A stretch of 64,000 bases of DNA, taken from assembly GCF_004151245.1 (NCBI RefSeq), contig NZ_JUIW01000008.1:1-64000 (forward strand), read 5' to 3'. The notes under the pieces are model-generated. The model saw only the letters and a list, made by a program, of their open reading frames with translations. It did no database searches and was not told the DNA's origin. A program made the translations under genes and the position numbers. Source of the stretch: Flavobacterium beibuense. GTDB lineage: Bacteria; Bacteroidota; Bacteroidia; Flavobacteriales; Flavobacteriaceae. Positions 8,582 through 16,155 of this stretch are shown piece by piece. The first letter of the stretch is position 1, and every line of letters starts with the position of its first letter.

Positions 8582-8589
8582 CAAAGATA
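8582..8589 (-). promoter_or_regulatory. Bacteroidetes -7 promoter box for rpe
   Basis: Read on the minus strand the bases are TATCTTTG, an exact match to the Bacteroidetes -7 consensus TAnnTTTG, 24 bp before the rpe start. No clear TTG at -33 is visible, so the call rests on one box. Confidence 0.45.
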
Positions 8590-8683
8590 AGTGCAAAGTT
8601 TTAATTACGGGAATGTTAACCCTCGTAAAGCCGTGTTATTGTGAACTTTTATCAAATTTACAACGATTTAAGTTAAAGGCATA

Positions 8684-8715
8684 AATAAAAAAAACTCCGG
8701 TAATCAGCCGGAGTT
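8684..8715 (-). terminator. Rho-independent terminator downstream of the sigma-factor gene
   Basis: Inverted repeat AACTCCGG (8693-8700) / CCGGAGTT (8708-8715). On the minus strand the hairpin runs into a long T tract (A run at 8684-8694 on plus), so it terminates the leftward sigma-factor transcript about 145 bp after its stop. Confidence 0.8.
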
Positions 8716-8859
8716 CAATCATCAATCAAAAAACGAACAGTTATTGAACTGTAAGTGTCTTAAATATTTTTATGTCGCAATGTTTCTTATTTGGACTGCC
8801 AAAATACAAATTTAATCTAAAAAAGCGAATTTTGGAAGTTCTTTTTTGGCTTTTGCGAT

Positions 8860-9723
8860 TTATCCTAAGTAAGTCTTAAGAATTTTACTTCTTGAAGTAT
8901 GTTTTAATCTTCGGATTGCTTTTTCCTTAATCTGGCGTACACGCTCACGGGTAAGGTCAAAAGTTTCACCTATTTCTTCAAGTGTCATAGGGTGCTGATC
9001 ACCCAAACCAAAGTAAAGGCGTACCACATCAGCTTCACGCGGAGTAAGGGTTTCAAGAGCCCTTTCAATCTCTGTGCGAAGTGATTCGTGGATAAGCTCA
9101 CGGTCAGGATTTGGAGACTCTCCCGAACGAAGTACGTCGTATAGGTTAGAGTCTTCACCTTCAACAAGCGGTGCATCCATTGATAAGTGACGTCCTGAGT
9201 TTTTCATACTCTCTTTAACGTCGTTAACAGTCATGTCAAGCTCTTTTGCAATTTCTTCTGCAGAAGGGGCACGCTCGTTGCTCTGCTCAAGCAAAGCATA
9301 CATTTTGTTAATCTTATTTATGGAACCAATCTTGTTTAGTGGTAAACGAACAATACGAGACTGTTCTGCCAGTGCCTGAAGAATAGACTGACGAATCCAC
9401 CATACGGCATAGGAAATGAATTTAAAACCACGTGTTTCGTCAAAACGCTGCGCAGCCTTAATAAGTCCTAAATTTCCTTCGTTAATCAGATCGGGAAGTG
9501 TTAATCCCTGGTTTTGATATTGTTTTGCTACCGATACAACGAAACGCAGGTTGGCCTTGGTAAGTTTTTCAAGGGCTCTCTGGTCTCCGGCTTTAATTCG
9601 TTGTGCTAACTCTACCTCCTCATCCGCAGTAATCAAATCTACTTTTCCAATCTCCTGAAGGTACTTGTCTAATGAAGCAGTTTCCCTGTTGGTAACCTGC
9701 TTGGTAATTTTAAGCTGTCTCAT
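8860..9723 (-). CDS. rpoD: RNA polymerase sigma factor, RpoD/SigA type (Bacteroidetes primary sigma factor)
   Basis: 287 aa. Regions in order: 1.2 ([25 protein letters not shown]), 2.1-2.4 ([38 protein letters not shown]), 3 ([12 protein letters not shown]) and 4 ([30 protein letters not shown]). Region 1.1 and the large insert of E. coli sigma-70 are missing, as usual for Bacteroidetes primary sigma factors, which read TTG/TAnnTTTG promoters. Monocistronic in appearance, with its own terminator at 8684-8715. The family is certain; 'primary' is inferred from length and sequence type. Confidence 0.95.
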   Translation of the reverse strand: MRQLKITKQVTNRETASLDKYLQEIGKVDLITADEEVELAQRIKAGDQRALEKLTKANLRFVVSVAKQYQNQGLTLPDLINEGNLGLIKAAQRFDETRGFKFISYAVWWIRQSILQALAEQSRIVRLPLNKIGSINKINKMYALLEQSNERAPSAEEIAKELDMTVNDVKESMKNSGRHLSMDAPLVEGEDSNLYDVLRSGESPNPDRELIHESLRTEIERALETLTPREADVVRLYFGLGDQHPMTLEEIGETFDLTRERVRQIKEKAIRRLKHTSRSKILKTYLG

Positions 9724-9839
9724 CTAAAATCTTCCTCTGAGTTATATGTTCAGATAGTTATACGTAACGAGTTGCAAAAAAGTTACAGGAGATTGAAAAA
9801 AAATTAATGTAAAATTAAATAGGCTTGTTAATCAGTAGT

Positions 9840-10718
9840 TTAATTGTAGTAATAATATGTTTCTCCGGCAGGGTAATCCTCTACAAAACTTTCTGTTTGC
9901 TTAGAATATGTTATGTAGCCTGATTCGTTAAAGGTTGATTCCAAAGAAATATTTGTGTTAGTTCCTGTTAGAGTCATGCAATAATAGTTGCCATATAGAA
10001 AAACTTCTTCGTATCTTGATTCCAGCATAATGTTATTCAATTCTGCAATTGTTTTTATTTGATTTACCGGTACGGGTTGACTGTAATAGGTTGCAGCTTT
10101 TGTCCCGATTGATCCTCCTCCGTTATTATCAATAGCTTGATATAATTTATCGTAATCAAACTCTAAACTTGTAGAAGCTCCCCCATTATAAGGCGTGTAG
10201 TTTATCAGGCCGTTTGAATTTGTGAAATTTTCAATAGTATATTGAGGCATAACTAAATTAGTGTCAGGGTCAATGGACTCTCTTATTATACTTTGAGGAG
10301 TATAGGTAAATATTATTCCTCCTCCCGGGGTTTGCTCTGATCCGTCAGGGTTAAAGTAAGTATTTTTCAATTGAATCAGTCGGTTCTGGTTGTCGTAAGT
10401 TCTTTCAGTTGCTGAAAAAGGTATTGTACTCTGATCGAAATATACTGTAGTCTTATATGTATTATTGGTGTATTGGTGGTTAATTATACTATAGACAGTT
10501 TGGTTTTCATAGTAGGTTGTGTCTGCTACAACATGATTGTTTTCATAATATTTCACGTTTTTCCGGCTGCCTTCAGTCTGGTTATTGTATGCTGCTTCAG
10601 AAGGTGTGAATGTAACTGTTTTAATTAAACTTAGTTCGTTGCTAGGAGTTTCATTATTATCATCACTGTTACAGGCGACTAAACATAATACAGAAAATAA
10701 TAAGGTAAATTTTTTCAT
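9840..10718 (-). CDS. Putative surface lipoprotein, unknown function
   Basis: 292 aa. A lipoprotein signal peptide ends at Cys16 (LVACNSDDNNE). The acidic SDD right after the Cys resembles the Bacteroidetes lipoprotein export signal, so it may be surface-exposed. The rest is rich in Thr, Asn and Tyr with repeated short strands of the YD-like type (YYENNHVVADTTYYENQTVYS, kept here only as a pattern of Tyr-Glu-Asn turns); no enzyme motif is recognised. Its neighbours (sigma factor, HerA-like ATPase) do not suggest a role. Confidence 0.7.
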   Translation of the reverse strand: MKKFTLLFSVLCLVACNSDDNNETPSNELSLIKTVTFTPSEAAYNNQTEGSRKNVKYYENNHVVADTTYYENQTVYSIINHQYTNNTYKTTVYFDQSTIPFSATERTYDNQNRLIQLKNTYFNPDGSEQTPGGGIIFTYTPQSIIRESIDPDTNLVMPQYTIENFTNSNGLINYTPYNGGASTSLEFDYDKLYQAIDNNGGGSIGTKAATYYSQPVPVNQIKTIAELNNIMLESRYEEVFLYGNYYCMTLTGTNTNISLESTFNESGYITYSKQTESFVEDYPAGETYYYYN

Positions 10719-10767
10719 AGGTATGGTTTTTAATTTTCAACCTAATCACAAAATCCATGCCTAAAAA

Positions 10768-12300
10768 TTACCTGAACATTTTATTCAATACCCCAAAAAC
10801 GCCTCTTATAAAAGTAGCGCTGGTAACCGTTTTTATAATCTGTTTTTCGATAGTGCTTCCTGTAGATGATGTTCGTGTTGTGTTTTTTTTGCTGCCGGCT
10901 TTTTCTTCGGCTTTATGTTCTGCTTCCTGCTGTTGTCGGGTAGTTATTCCCTCAATCTTTTTGGTAAGTATCTCACAGGCGCTTTCGCGGTCTATTTCCT
11001 GAGCATATTTTTTAACCAGTTTAGAGCTGTTGTTTATTTCGCTTATTTCGTTTTCGGTTAAAATATCCATACGGCTCATAGGGGCACGAAGCATGGTTGC
11101 TGCAAGCGGTGTAGGGATACCCTTTTCATTAAGTGCAGTAATCAAAGCTTCACCCGTGCCCAGTTGGGTAATTACTTCATCAGTTTTATAGAATTCAGAT
11201 ATAGGGTAATTCTCTGCAGTTAGTTTTATAGCTTTTCGGTCGGTAGCGGTAAAGGCGCGCAGTGCATGCTGTACTTTTAAACCTAACTGACTCAATACAC
11301 CGTTTGGTACATCGGTAGGGTTTTGGGTTACAAAAAACAGACCCACTCCTTTAGAGCGTATCAGTTTTACTATGGTTTCAATCTGGTCTAATAGTGTTTT
11401 GCTCGCCTCGTCAAAAATAAGATGTGCCTCATCTATAAAGATAACCAGTTCGGGCCTGTCGGCATCTCCTTTTTCCGGCATCTGGTTGTAAATCTCAGCC
11501 AGTAACGACAGCATAAAGGTAGAGAACAGTTTTGGCTTGTCCTGAATATCGGTAAGCCTCATAATGTTTACATAGCCCTTTCCTTCGTCGTTAATACGCA
11601 TAAGGTCGTCTATCTCAAAAGAGAGTTCGCCAAAAAACAGGTTGGCATCCTGCTGTTCCAGTTCTATTATCCTGCGTAGCATAGCTCCGGTAGAGGAAGT
11701 AGATATCCTGCCGTATTCTTTTTCTATTTCATCCTTACCTTCATCAGTTATATACTGTAAAACCTTTTTTATGTCTTTAAGGTCCAGCAGTGGCATGTTG
11801 TTATCGTCGCAATATTTAAATATTACGCTCATAATGCCTGTTTGTGTATCGTTAAGATCTAATACCCTTGAGAATAACACGGGGCCAAATTCTGATACCG
11901 TAGAGCGAAGTCTTACTCCATCTTGTTTAGAAAGGCTCATAAGTTCTACAGGAAAGCCTTTGGCTTCATAGGGTAGGCCTATTTTAGCATGTCTCTCGGT
12001 AATGAAGCTTTTTTCTTCACCCGGTTTGGCAATACCGCTAAGGTCACCTTTTATATCCATCATCAATACCGGAATACCGTTGTCTGAAAGATGTTCTGCC
12101 AGTATTTGCAGCGTTTTTGTTTTTCCCGTACCTGTAGCGCCTGCAATCAGGCCATGCCTGTTTAAGGTTTTAAGCGGAACGTTAACGTAAGCACCTTCTA
12201 CAGGTTCGCCATTAAGCATCGCTGTGCCCAGTGTTATTTTGTCTCCTTTAGTAGTATATCCTTTTATTATGGTGTCCAGAAATTGAGCTGTATCTGCCAT
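10768..12300 (-). CDS. HerA-like ATPase, DUF853 family (YjgR type)
   Basis: 510 aa. A P-loop ATPase of the FtsK/HerA superfamily: Walker A GATGTGKTKT near residue 54, VLMMDIKGDLSGIA, Walker B region LVIFIDEAHLIFDEAS near 290, and FFVTQNPTDVPNGVLSQLG. The C-terminal tail is Lys/Glu/Thr-rich and low in complexity, then ends in a hydrophobic GVFGVLNKMF segment. The DUF853 family is widespread with no firm role; a DNA-pumping activity is only suggested by the fold. It reads from a separate start 72 bp after the GNAT gene. Confidence 0.9.
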   Translation of the reverse strand: MADTAQFLDTIIKGYTTKGDKITLGTAMLNGEPVEGAYVNVPLKTLNRHGLIAGATGTGKTKTLQILAEHLSDNGIPVLMMDIKGDLSGIAKPGEEKSFITERHAKIGLPYEAKGFPVELMSLSKQDGVRLRSTVSEFGPVLFSRVLDLNDTQTGIMSVIFKYCDDNNMPLLDLKDIKKVLQYITDEGKDEIEKEYGRISTSSTGAMLRRIIELEQQDANLFFGELSFEIDDLMRINDEGKGYVNIMRLTDIQDKPKLFSTFMLSLLAEIYNQMPEKGDADRPELVIFIDEAHLIFDEASKTLLDQIETIVKLIRSKGVGLFFVTQNPTDVPNGVLSQLGLKVQHALRAFTATDRKAIKLTAENYPISEFYKTDEVITQLGTGEALITALNEKGIPTPLAATMLRAPMSRMDILTENEISEINNSSKLVKKYAQEIDRESACEILTKKIEGITTRQQQEAEHKAEEKAGSKKNTTRTSSTGSTIEKQIIKTVTSATFIRGVFGVLNKMFR

Positions 12301-12372
12301 TGGTATTAGTTTGTATTTGCGAATCCTAATTTCGGGTATTAATTTTTATCTGGCAATACCAGATGCTTTAAA

Positions 12373-12834
12373 TTATAATGACTCTCTAAGGGATTTCCAT
12401 TTTTCACAAGTCATGATAAACTTGGTTTCCTTATTGCCATAAGGGCCAGCTTCTTCCCATCCCTGTAGTTTATAGAATTTTTCGGCACGGGTCGCAATTC
12501 CTGTGCTTAGCCAAACTGTTTCGTGGGTTTGAGAAAAATACCAGTCCATCATAAGGTTATGAAGCTGTTTGCCAATTCCTTTGTTTTCATATTCAGGCAA
12601 GAGGAAAAGCGCCCATATATTATTATCCCTTATACTGGCAATGGCGAAGCCGGTTATGGAGCCGTTAACTTCGCTAACCCAGCCTTTACCGCGGTTAATT
12701 ATATAATCTTCCACATCGCTGTCGGGTACAAGCGACGGGTCTGATAGTGTATTTTCCTTTACGGCGTGTCTTACAACCTGTATTTGAGGTATGTCTGATA
12801 CCAGGGCCTCTCTGAATAGTATTTCCGATTGCAT
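12373..12834 (-). CDS. GNAT-family N-acetyltransferase
   Basis: 153 aa, single GNAT domain: REALVSDIPQIQVVRHAV at the N-terminus, NIWALFLLPEYENKGIGKQLHNLM with the acetyl-CoA-binding (Q/R)xxGxG/A-like motif (NKGIGK), and VWLSTGIATRAEKFYKLQGWE near the end. The acceptor substrate is unknown. It starts 11 bp after the stop of the HTH regulator gene on the same strand, so the two are probably co-transcribed. Confidence 0.88.
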   Translation of the reverse strand: MQSEILFREALVSDIPQIQVVRHAVKENTLSDPSLVPDSDVEDYIINRGKGWVSEVNGSITGFAIASIRDNNIWALFLLPEYENKGIGKQLHNLMMDWYFSQTHETVWLSTGIATRAEKFYKLQGWEEAGPYGNKETKFIMTCEKWKSLRESL

Positions 12835-12845
12835 AATCTTTTTAA

Positions 12846-13802
12846 TTAGAAATTAAAATCCAGTTCACTGTTCATTTTTTGCAGATAGAAATCTATTTTT
12901 TGATGCATACGGTTAAAGAACAGTTTCCTGTCCCTTGTACCCGACTGATTAAGTGATTTTGAGTTTCTTATCTGATGACTGAAATACTCTTCCGCATTAC
13001 GGCATGTGTCCGGATCTACCGTTATAAAATAGCCTAGCATGGTGTAAGGTACAAAAAGAGATTTTTGTTTTACTGACGATAACAGCACATTGTTGTTTAG
13101 TAATAACAACTCATTATAATATAGGTGATATCCCGAATCGTTTTTGGAACATTTTTGTTCTGCTTCAGTAAGTATGGCTTTCAGGTCTTCACATATCAAT
13201 GCTGCGCTGGACAGGGAAAGCAGTCCTGACTGAAAAAAATAAAAAATCTGTTGTATGGTGCTGTTAATGGTTGTGTCATTCCATATCTCATTTACCTGAA
13301 CGCTCTTATATACCTCATTGAGTTTATTGCTATGTTCAAGGAGTGAGCTGCTTACCGTGAAGTTTTCAAAACTTTCATGTTGCTTGCCATTAAGAAGGTT
13401 TAGCCAGACATACAGTTTGAATTTGGATAATACTGTTCCGCTAATGGTATGGAAAAGGGGGATATCTTTTGCTGAATAATACATTATAGTGTCAGGAAGT
13501 TTTTTGTAGACTTCAAGTTTTTGTGCTGATTCCCGAAAATAACCTGTAAGTTCTTCCATTGTTTTTATTTCGGAAGTCTTTTCAACTATTACTTTATCCG
13601 AACCTCCAAAAAGCAGGTCCATAGAAAGAGAATAGTGATGGCATAGGGCTATGGTTTCCTCTATAGTAAATTTGCTCTTTTGGGATATCCTTCTGTGTGC
13701 AGCATCGTAGCTGATGTTTAAAATACCAGCAACTTCATCTATCAGAGACGAAGATTTACTTTGTTTTCGTATGGTTTTTAAGAGCTTTTCCTGATTATTC
13801 AT
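12846..13802 (-). CDS. Predicted helix-turn-helix regulator, unknown family
   Basis: 318 aa. The first ~65 residues look like an XRE-type helix-turn-helix (SSLIDEVAGILNISYDAAHRRI, then FTIEETIALCHHYSLSMDLLF). The remaining ~250 residues are alpha-helical and Leu/Ser-rich with no domain I recognise. Such proteins are common in Flavobacteriia and usually unannotated. An inverted repeat AAATCG-N6-CGATTT (13810-13827) sits 7 bp before the start and could be an autoregulatory site. It is divergent from the CDP-alcohol transferase gene, which may be a target. Confidence 0.7.
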   Translation of the reverse strand: MNNQEKLLKTIRKQSKSSSLIDEVAGILNISYDAAHRRISQKSKFTIEETIALCHHYSLSMDLLFGGSDKVIVEKTSEIKTMEELTGYFRESAQKLEVYKKLPDTIMYYSAKDIPLFHTISGTVLSKFKLYVWLNLLNGKQHESFENFTVSSSLLEHSNKLNEVYKSVQVNEIWNDTTINSTIQQIFYFFQSGLLSLSSAALICEDLKAILTEAEQKCSKNDSGYHLYYNELLLLNNNVLLSSVKQKSLFVPYTMLGYFITVDPDTCRNAEEYFSHQIRNSKSLNQSGTRDRKLFFNRMHQKIDFYLQKMNSELDFNF

Positions 13803-13809
13803 TTTGTGA

Positions 13810-13827
13810 AAATCGCAAAAACGATTT
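13810..13827. promoter_or_regulatory. Inverted repeat before the HTH regulator start, possible operator
   Basis: AAATCG (13810-13815) and CGATTT (13822-13827) separated by six bases, between two divergent genes and 8 bp from the regulator's ATG. Position fits an autoregulatory operator; arms are short, so chance cannot be excluded. Confidence 0.35.
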
Positions 13828-13870
13828 AATTTTTAATTTATTACTGCAAACTAAATTGCAATATACACAA

Positions 13871-13878
13871 TAGTTTTG
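13871..13878 (+). promoter_or_regulatory. Bacteroidetes -7 promoter box for the CDP-alcohol transferase gene
   Basis: TAGTTTTG matches TAnnTTTG exactly and lies 24 bp before the ATG at 13903. The -33 TTG is not at the usual spacing. Confidence 0.45.
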
Positions 13879-13902
13879 ATTTGAACTTTAAATCAGCTTA
13901 CT

Positions 13903-14505
13903 ATGAAAAATGTACCATTTTTATTAATTGGATTTCGGTTTCTGCTTGCTCCTGTAATGATTGTATTGGCTTACGCTTACGGAGATGAAGCAAGGCTTTC
14001 TATAGTTATTTTGTTGCTGTTAGGGATACTGTCGGATATACTTGACGGAATAATAGCGAGAAGTACAGGTGTCTCAACCGAGAAATTGAGAAGAATGGAC
14101 AGCCAGACCGATTTGCTTTTCTGGCTTTCTGCCGGATGGTGTGCCTGGGTGCTTAATCCGGTAATTGTACAGCATAATAAATATGCCATAATTATGATAT
14201 TTGTTATGGAGGGGCTTACCTATGTATTCAGTATCCTGAAATTTGGGAAAGAGACCTGTACTCATGCTTTTCTTTCCAAATTATGGGGCATAACACTGTT
14301 TATTGCTTTTGTAGGTATAATTGGTTTCGGCTTTGCAGGCTGGACATTTACTCTTGCTATAGCTTTTGCTCTGATATCCCATTTGGATGTTTATCTTATT
14401 ATCCTGTTTTTACCGCAATGGACGCACGATGTACCCAGCTGTTATCATGCATGGCTAATAAGAAAAGGGAAAAATATTAAAAGAAACAGACTTTTTAACG
14501 GGTAG
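13903..14505 (+). CDS. CDP-alcohol phosphatidyltransferase family membrane protein, variant motif
   Basis: 200 aa, about five to six hydrophobic segments. The CDP-alcohol phosphotransferase motif is nearly complete: D45-x2-D48-G49-x2-A52-R53-x8-L62-x3-D66-x3-D70. All four Asp are present, but the conserved Gly before the third Asp is Leu62. Enzymes of the family join a CDP-linked lipid to an alcohol in phospholipid synthesis; the acceptor is not predictable. A 33-codon ORF starts 4 bp after the stop, and a terminator follows at 14611-14638. Divergent from the HTH regulator. Confidence 0.82.
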   Translation: MKNVPFLLIGFRFLLAPVMIVLAYAYGDEARLSIVILLLLGILSDILDGIIARSTGVSTEKLRRMDSQTDLLFWLSAGWCAWVLNPVIVQHNKYAIIMIFVMEGLTYVFSILKFGKETCTHAFLSKLWGITLFIAFVGIIGFGFAGWTFTLAIAFALISHLDVYLIILFLPQWTHDVPSCYHAWLIRKGKNIKRNRLFNG

Positions 14506-14509
14506 TAAT

Positions 14510-14611
14510 ATGCTTGTTTTATTATGCAGGCTTTGGCAACATTCCCTGTTTTATCTTGATGCCTGTTATTTTCTTGCAAGAGTAATTTACTGGCTCAGTT
14601 TAAAAATATGA
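14510..14611 (+). CDS. Possible hydrophobic micropeptide (33 aa)
   Basis: ATG at 14510 comes 4 bp after the preceding gene's stop, and the TGA ends at 14611 exactly where the terminator stem begins. The predicted peptide is hydrophobic and aromatic (MLVLLCRLWQHSLFYLDA...), could span a membrane once, and ends in Lys-Ile. No homologue is known to me. It may be a translated small membrane protein of the phosphatidyltransferase operon, or only a chance open frame in the 3' UTR; length alone gives no proof. Confidence 0.25.
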   Translation: MLVLLCRLWQHSLFYLDACYFLARVIYWLSLKI

Positions 14612-14638
14612 GTCCGGCAATTTGCCGGACTTTTTTTT
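14611..14638 (+). terminator. Rho-independent terminator of the CDP-alcohol transferase transcript
   Basis: Stem AGTCCGGCAA (14611-14620) / TTGCCGGACT (14622-14631) with almost no loop as written, then eight T. It touches the convergent gene ending at 14641. Confidence 0.88.
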
Positions 14639-14640
14639 GA

Positions 14641-14949
14641 TTACGATTGTATTTTTTTGAGGATTGTTTTATCAATATAAAATGTGCCAAACGGAATTAT
14701 ACAGGCAAGAAGTACTTTCCACGTGGTAACTTTAAACTTCCATTTTTGTTCTACACCAACACTTAGTGTGTTAAACACAAATAAAAGGAACAATGCTCCG
14801 TGAATGGTTCCTAACAGGCTGGAAAGGTGGGGGTAATTATAAAAGTATTTTAGTGGTACGGCAATAAAAAGAAGTAAGAGTAATGATGTGCCTTCCAAAA
14901 AGCCGATTAGCCTTAAACGGCCTATGTTAGTTTTAAATAAGTTCTTCAT
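14641..14949 (-). CDS. DUF3817-domain membrane protein
   Basis: 102 aa with three hydrophobic segments. The pattern RLRLIGFLEGTSLLLLLFIAVPLKYF followed by GTIHGALFLLFVFNTL is typical of DUF3817 (YdzA-like) integral membrane proteins, whose function is unknown. It follows the 150-aa membrane gene by 2 bp and so belongs to its transcript, which probably starts next to the 26-bp palindrome at 15447-15472. Confidence 0.88.
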   Translation of the reverse strand: MKNLFKTNIGRLRLIGFLEGTSLLLLLFIAVPLKYFYNYPHLSSLLGTIHGALFLLFVFNTLSVGVEQKWKFKVTTWKVLLACIIPFGTFYIDKTILKKIQS

Positions 14950-14951
14950 GA

Positions 14952-15404
14952 TTAAAAACGGATTAAGGGTCGGTTAGCTAGGGGAGAGAATGGCCATGGT
15001 ATTGCTAATAATATTAGCACTGCTCCAAGGGAAAACCATATTAGCATGATTTTGAATTTTGCAAGGTCAGTTTCCTGTCTTTTTGCTTTTGCTGATCCGA
15101 TTGTTATAGAAATGATTGCTAAAAGCATTAGCACAATGTGTATTATGCCAAAGAATAATGTTTCTCCCGAATTGCTGTTGGTGACAAAAAACTGTTTTAT
15201 AAAAGGGCTTTTCGTATATAGCAGTATCCCTGTAATAAGTTGGATATGCGCTATGGTTGCTGTCCAGTGCCTTACTGCGTTACAGGATTTGGTAAAACTA
15301 AGTTTTTTTAGATAGCCTCTTGCCGAAATATAAATGGCATAAGCCAGGCTGATAATTACCACCCACCGGAAGACCGAATGGACGGGAAGTAAAAATGAAT
15401 ACAT
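14952..15404 (-). CDS. Four-helix membrane protein, unknown function
   Basis: 150 aa. Four hydrophobic segments (about 12-30, 46-64, 84-104, 119-138) with histidines placed at helix ends (H9, H46, H53, H88), which recalls small cytochrome-b-like membrane proteins, although no heme motif is proven. It overlaps nothing and precedes the DUF3817 gene by 2 bp. The TetR gene lies upstream on the same strand with the palindrome between them, so regulation by that TetR is likely. Confidence 0.7.
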   Translation of the reverse strand: MYSFLLPVHSVFRWVVIISLAYAIYISARGYLKKLSFTKSCNAVRHWTATIAHIQLITGILLYTKSPFIKQFFVTNSNSGETLFFGIIHIVLMLLAIISITIGSAKAKRQETDLAKFKIMLIWFSLGAVLILLAIPWPFSPLANRPLIRF

Positions 15405-15446
15405 AACTGACGTTTTTTGATTAATGATTGATAGGGCAAAAATAAT

Positions 15447-15472
15447 AAAAACATACTAATTAGTATGTTTTT
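15447..15472. promoter_or_regulatory. Perfect 26-bp palindrome, probable TetR operator
   Basis: AAAAACATACTAA (15447-15459) is followed at once by its exact reverse complement (15460-15472). The core ACATAC...GTATGT is of the type bound by TetR-family dimers. It lies 43 bp upstream of the four-helix membrane gene and 12 bp after the tetR stop. A palindrome with no loop fits protein binding better than a terminator, but A and T flanks leave a terminator role possible. Confidence 0.65.
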
Positions 15473-15483
15473 GAATAAAAAAA

Positions 15484-16077
15484 TTATTTCAAAGTGTTGA
15501 GGTAGTTTTTAAACTGGGCCAAATAGCTGATATAGCAGTCTCTGCCATATATTTTCCCCATGTTTCTTATTCCTCCGTAACCTGAAACGATGTAAATTGC
15601 GGTTTCCTTAGTATTGATGTCCTTATTTATTTTTCTGGTCTCTTTGCCTTTTTCTAAAGTGGCTGTTATGGCTTCTGCCCATTGGGTAACCAGTTTTGAG
15701 AGTGCCTTGTTGAAGTCTTCGTTTTGCGATGCCATTTCCTCGACCATATTAATGGCAGGACACCCGTATTTAATTATAAAAAAAGGATCTTTAAGTAGTA
15801 GGGATTCCATCATGCCGTAAATTTCCTCAAGCGGATTGCCTTTGTTTGGCAGGGCTTCGATGAGTGCTTTGTGCATACCGGGCTGCATTACCTCACTAAT
15901 CATGGCTAAGCCCATTTCATCCTTATTTTTAAAATGATAGAAAAAAGCACCTTTAGTTACCTGTGTTGTGGCAATAATCTCATCTACGCTGGTAGTGCGG
16001 TAACCGTTTTTGTAAACCAGTTCAAAAGCTTTTTGTAGTATGTTAAGCCTTGTGGCTGCTGCTTTTTTAGATGACAT
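15484..16077 (-). CDS. TetR/AcrR-family transcriptional regulator
   Basis: 197 aa. The N-terminal TetR helix-turn-helix is clear: ATRLNILQKAFELVYKNGYRTTSVDEIIATTQVTKGAFFYHFKNKDEMG (split: recognition helix around VTKGAFFYHF). The ligand domain has the TetR_C-like GCPAINMVEEMASQNEDF and GGIRNMGKIYGRDC. It probably represses the two membrane genes downstream (14641-15404) through the palindrome at 15447-15472. The inducer is unknown. Confidence 0.92.
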   Translation of the reverse strand: MSSKKAAATRLNILQKAFELVYKNGYRTTSVDEIIATTQVTKGAFFYHFKNKDEMGLAMISEVMQPGMHKALIEALPNKGNPLEEIYGMMESLLLKDPFFIIKYGCPAINMVEEMASQNEDFNKALSKLVTQWAEAITATLEKGKETRKINKDINTKETAIYIVSGYGGIRNMGKIYGRDCYISYLAQFKNYLNTLK

Positions 16078-16103
16078 AGTTAAAATTAAAATGCTAAGTT
16101 AAA

Positions 16104-16134
16104 TAAAAAACCCTGCTTTAAAGCAGGGTTTTTA
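16104..16134 (-). terminator. Rho-independent terminator downstream of pnp
   Basis: Self-complementary AACCCTGCTTT/AAAGCAGGGTT centred at 16119-16120, flanked by A on the left and T on the right, so it can end the leftward pnp transcript 22 bp after its stop and before tetR. Confidence 0.85.
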
Positions 16135-16155
16135 TGAATTAACCTTATATGAAAA

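Larger units (their letters stand above)
8559..8859. other. Intergenic region between rpe and the sigma-factor gene
   Basis: About 300 bp without a gene. It holds the rpe promoter box (8582-8589) and the sigma-factor terminator (8684-8715). The remainder is AT-rich and shows no tRNA fold, no conserved small ORF and no long repeat. Confidence 0.7.

Noticed and set aside
12351..12363. CTGG/CCAG mini-hairpin before the HerA-like gene
   Set aside because: Four-base arms; expected by chance.
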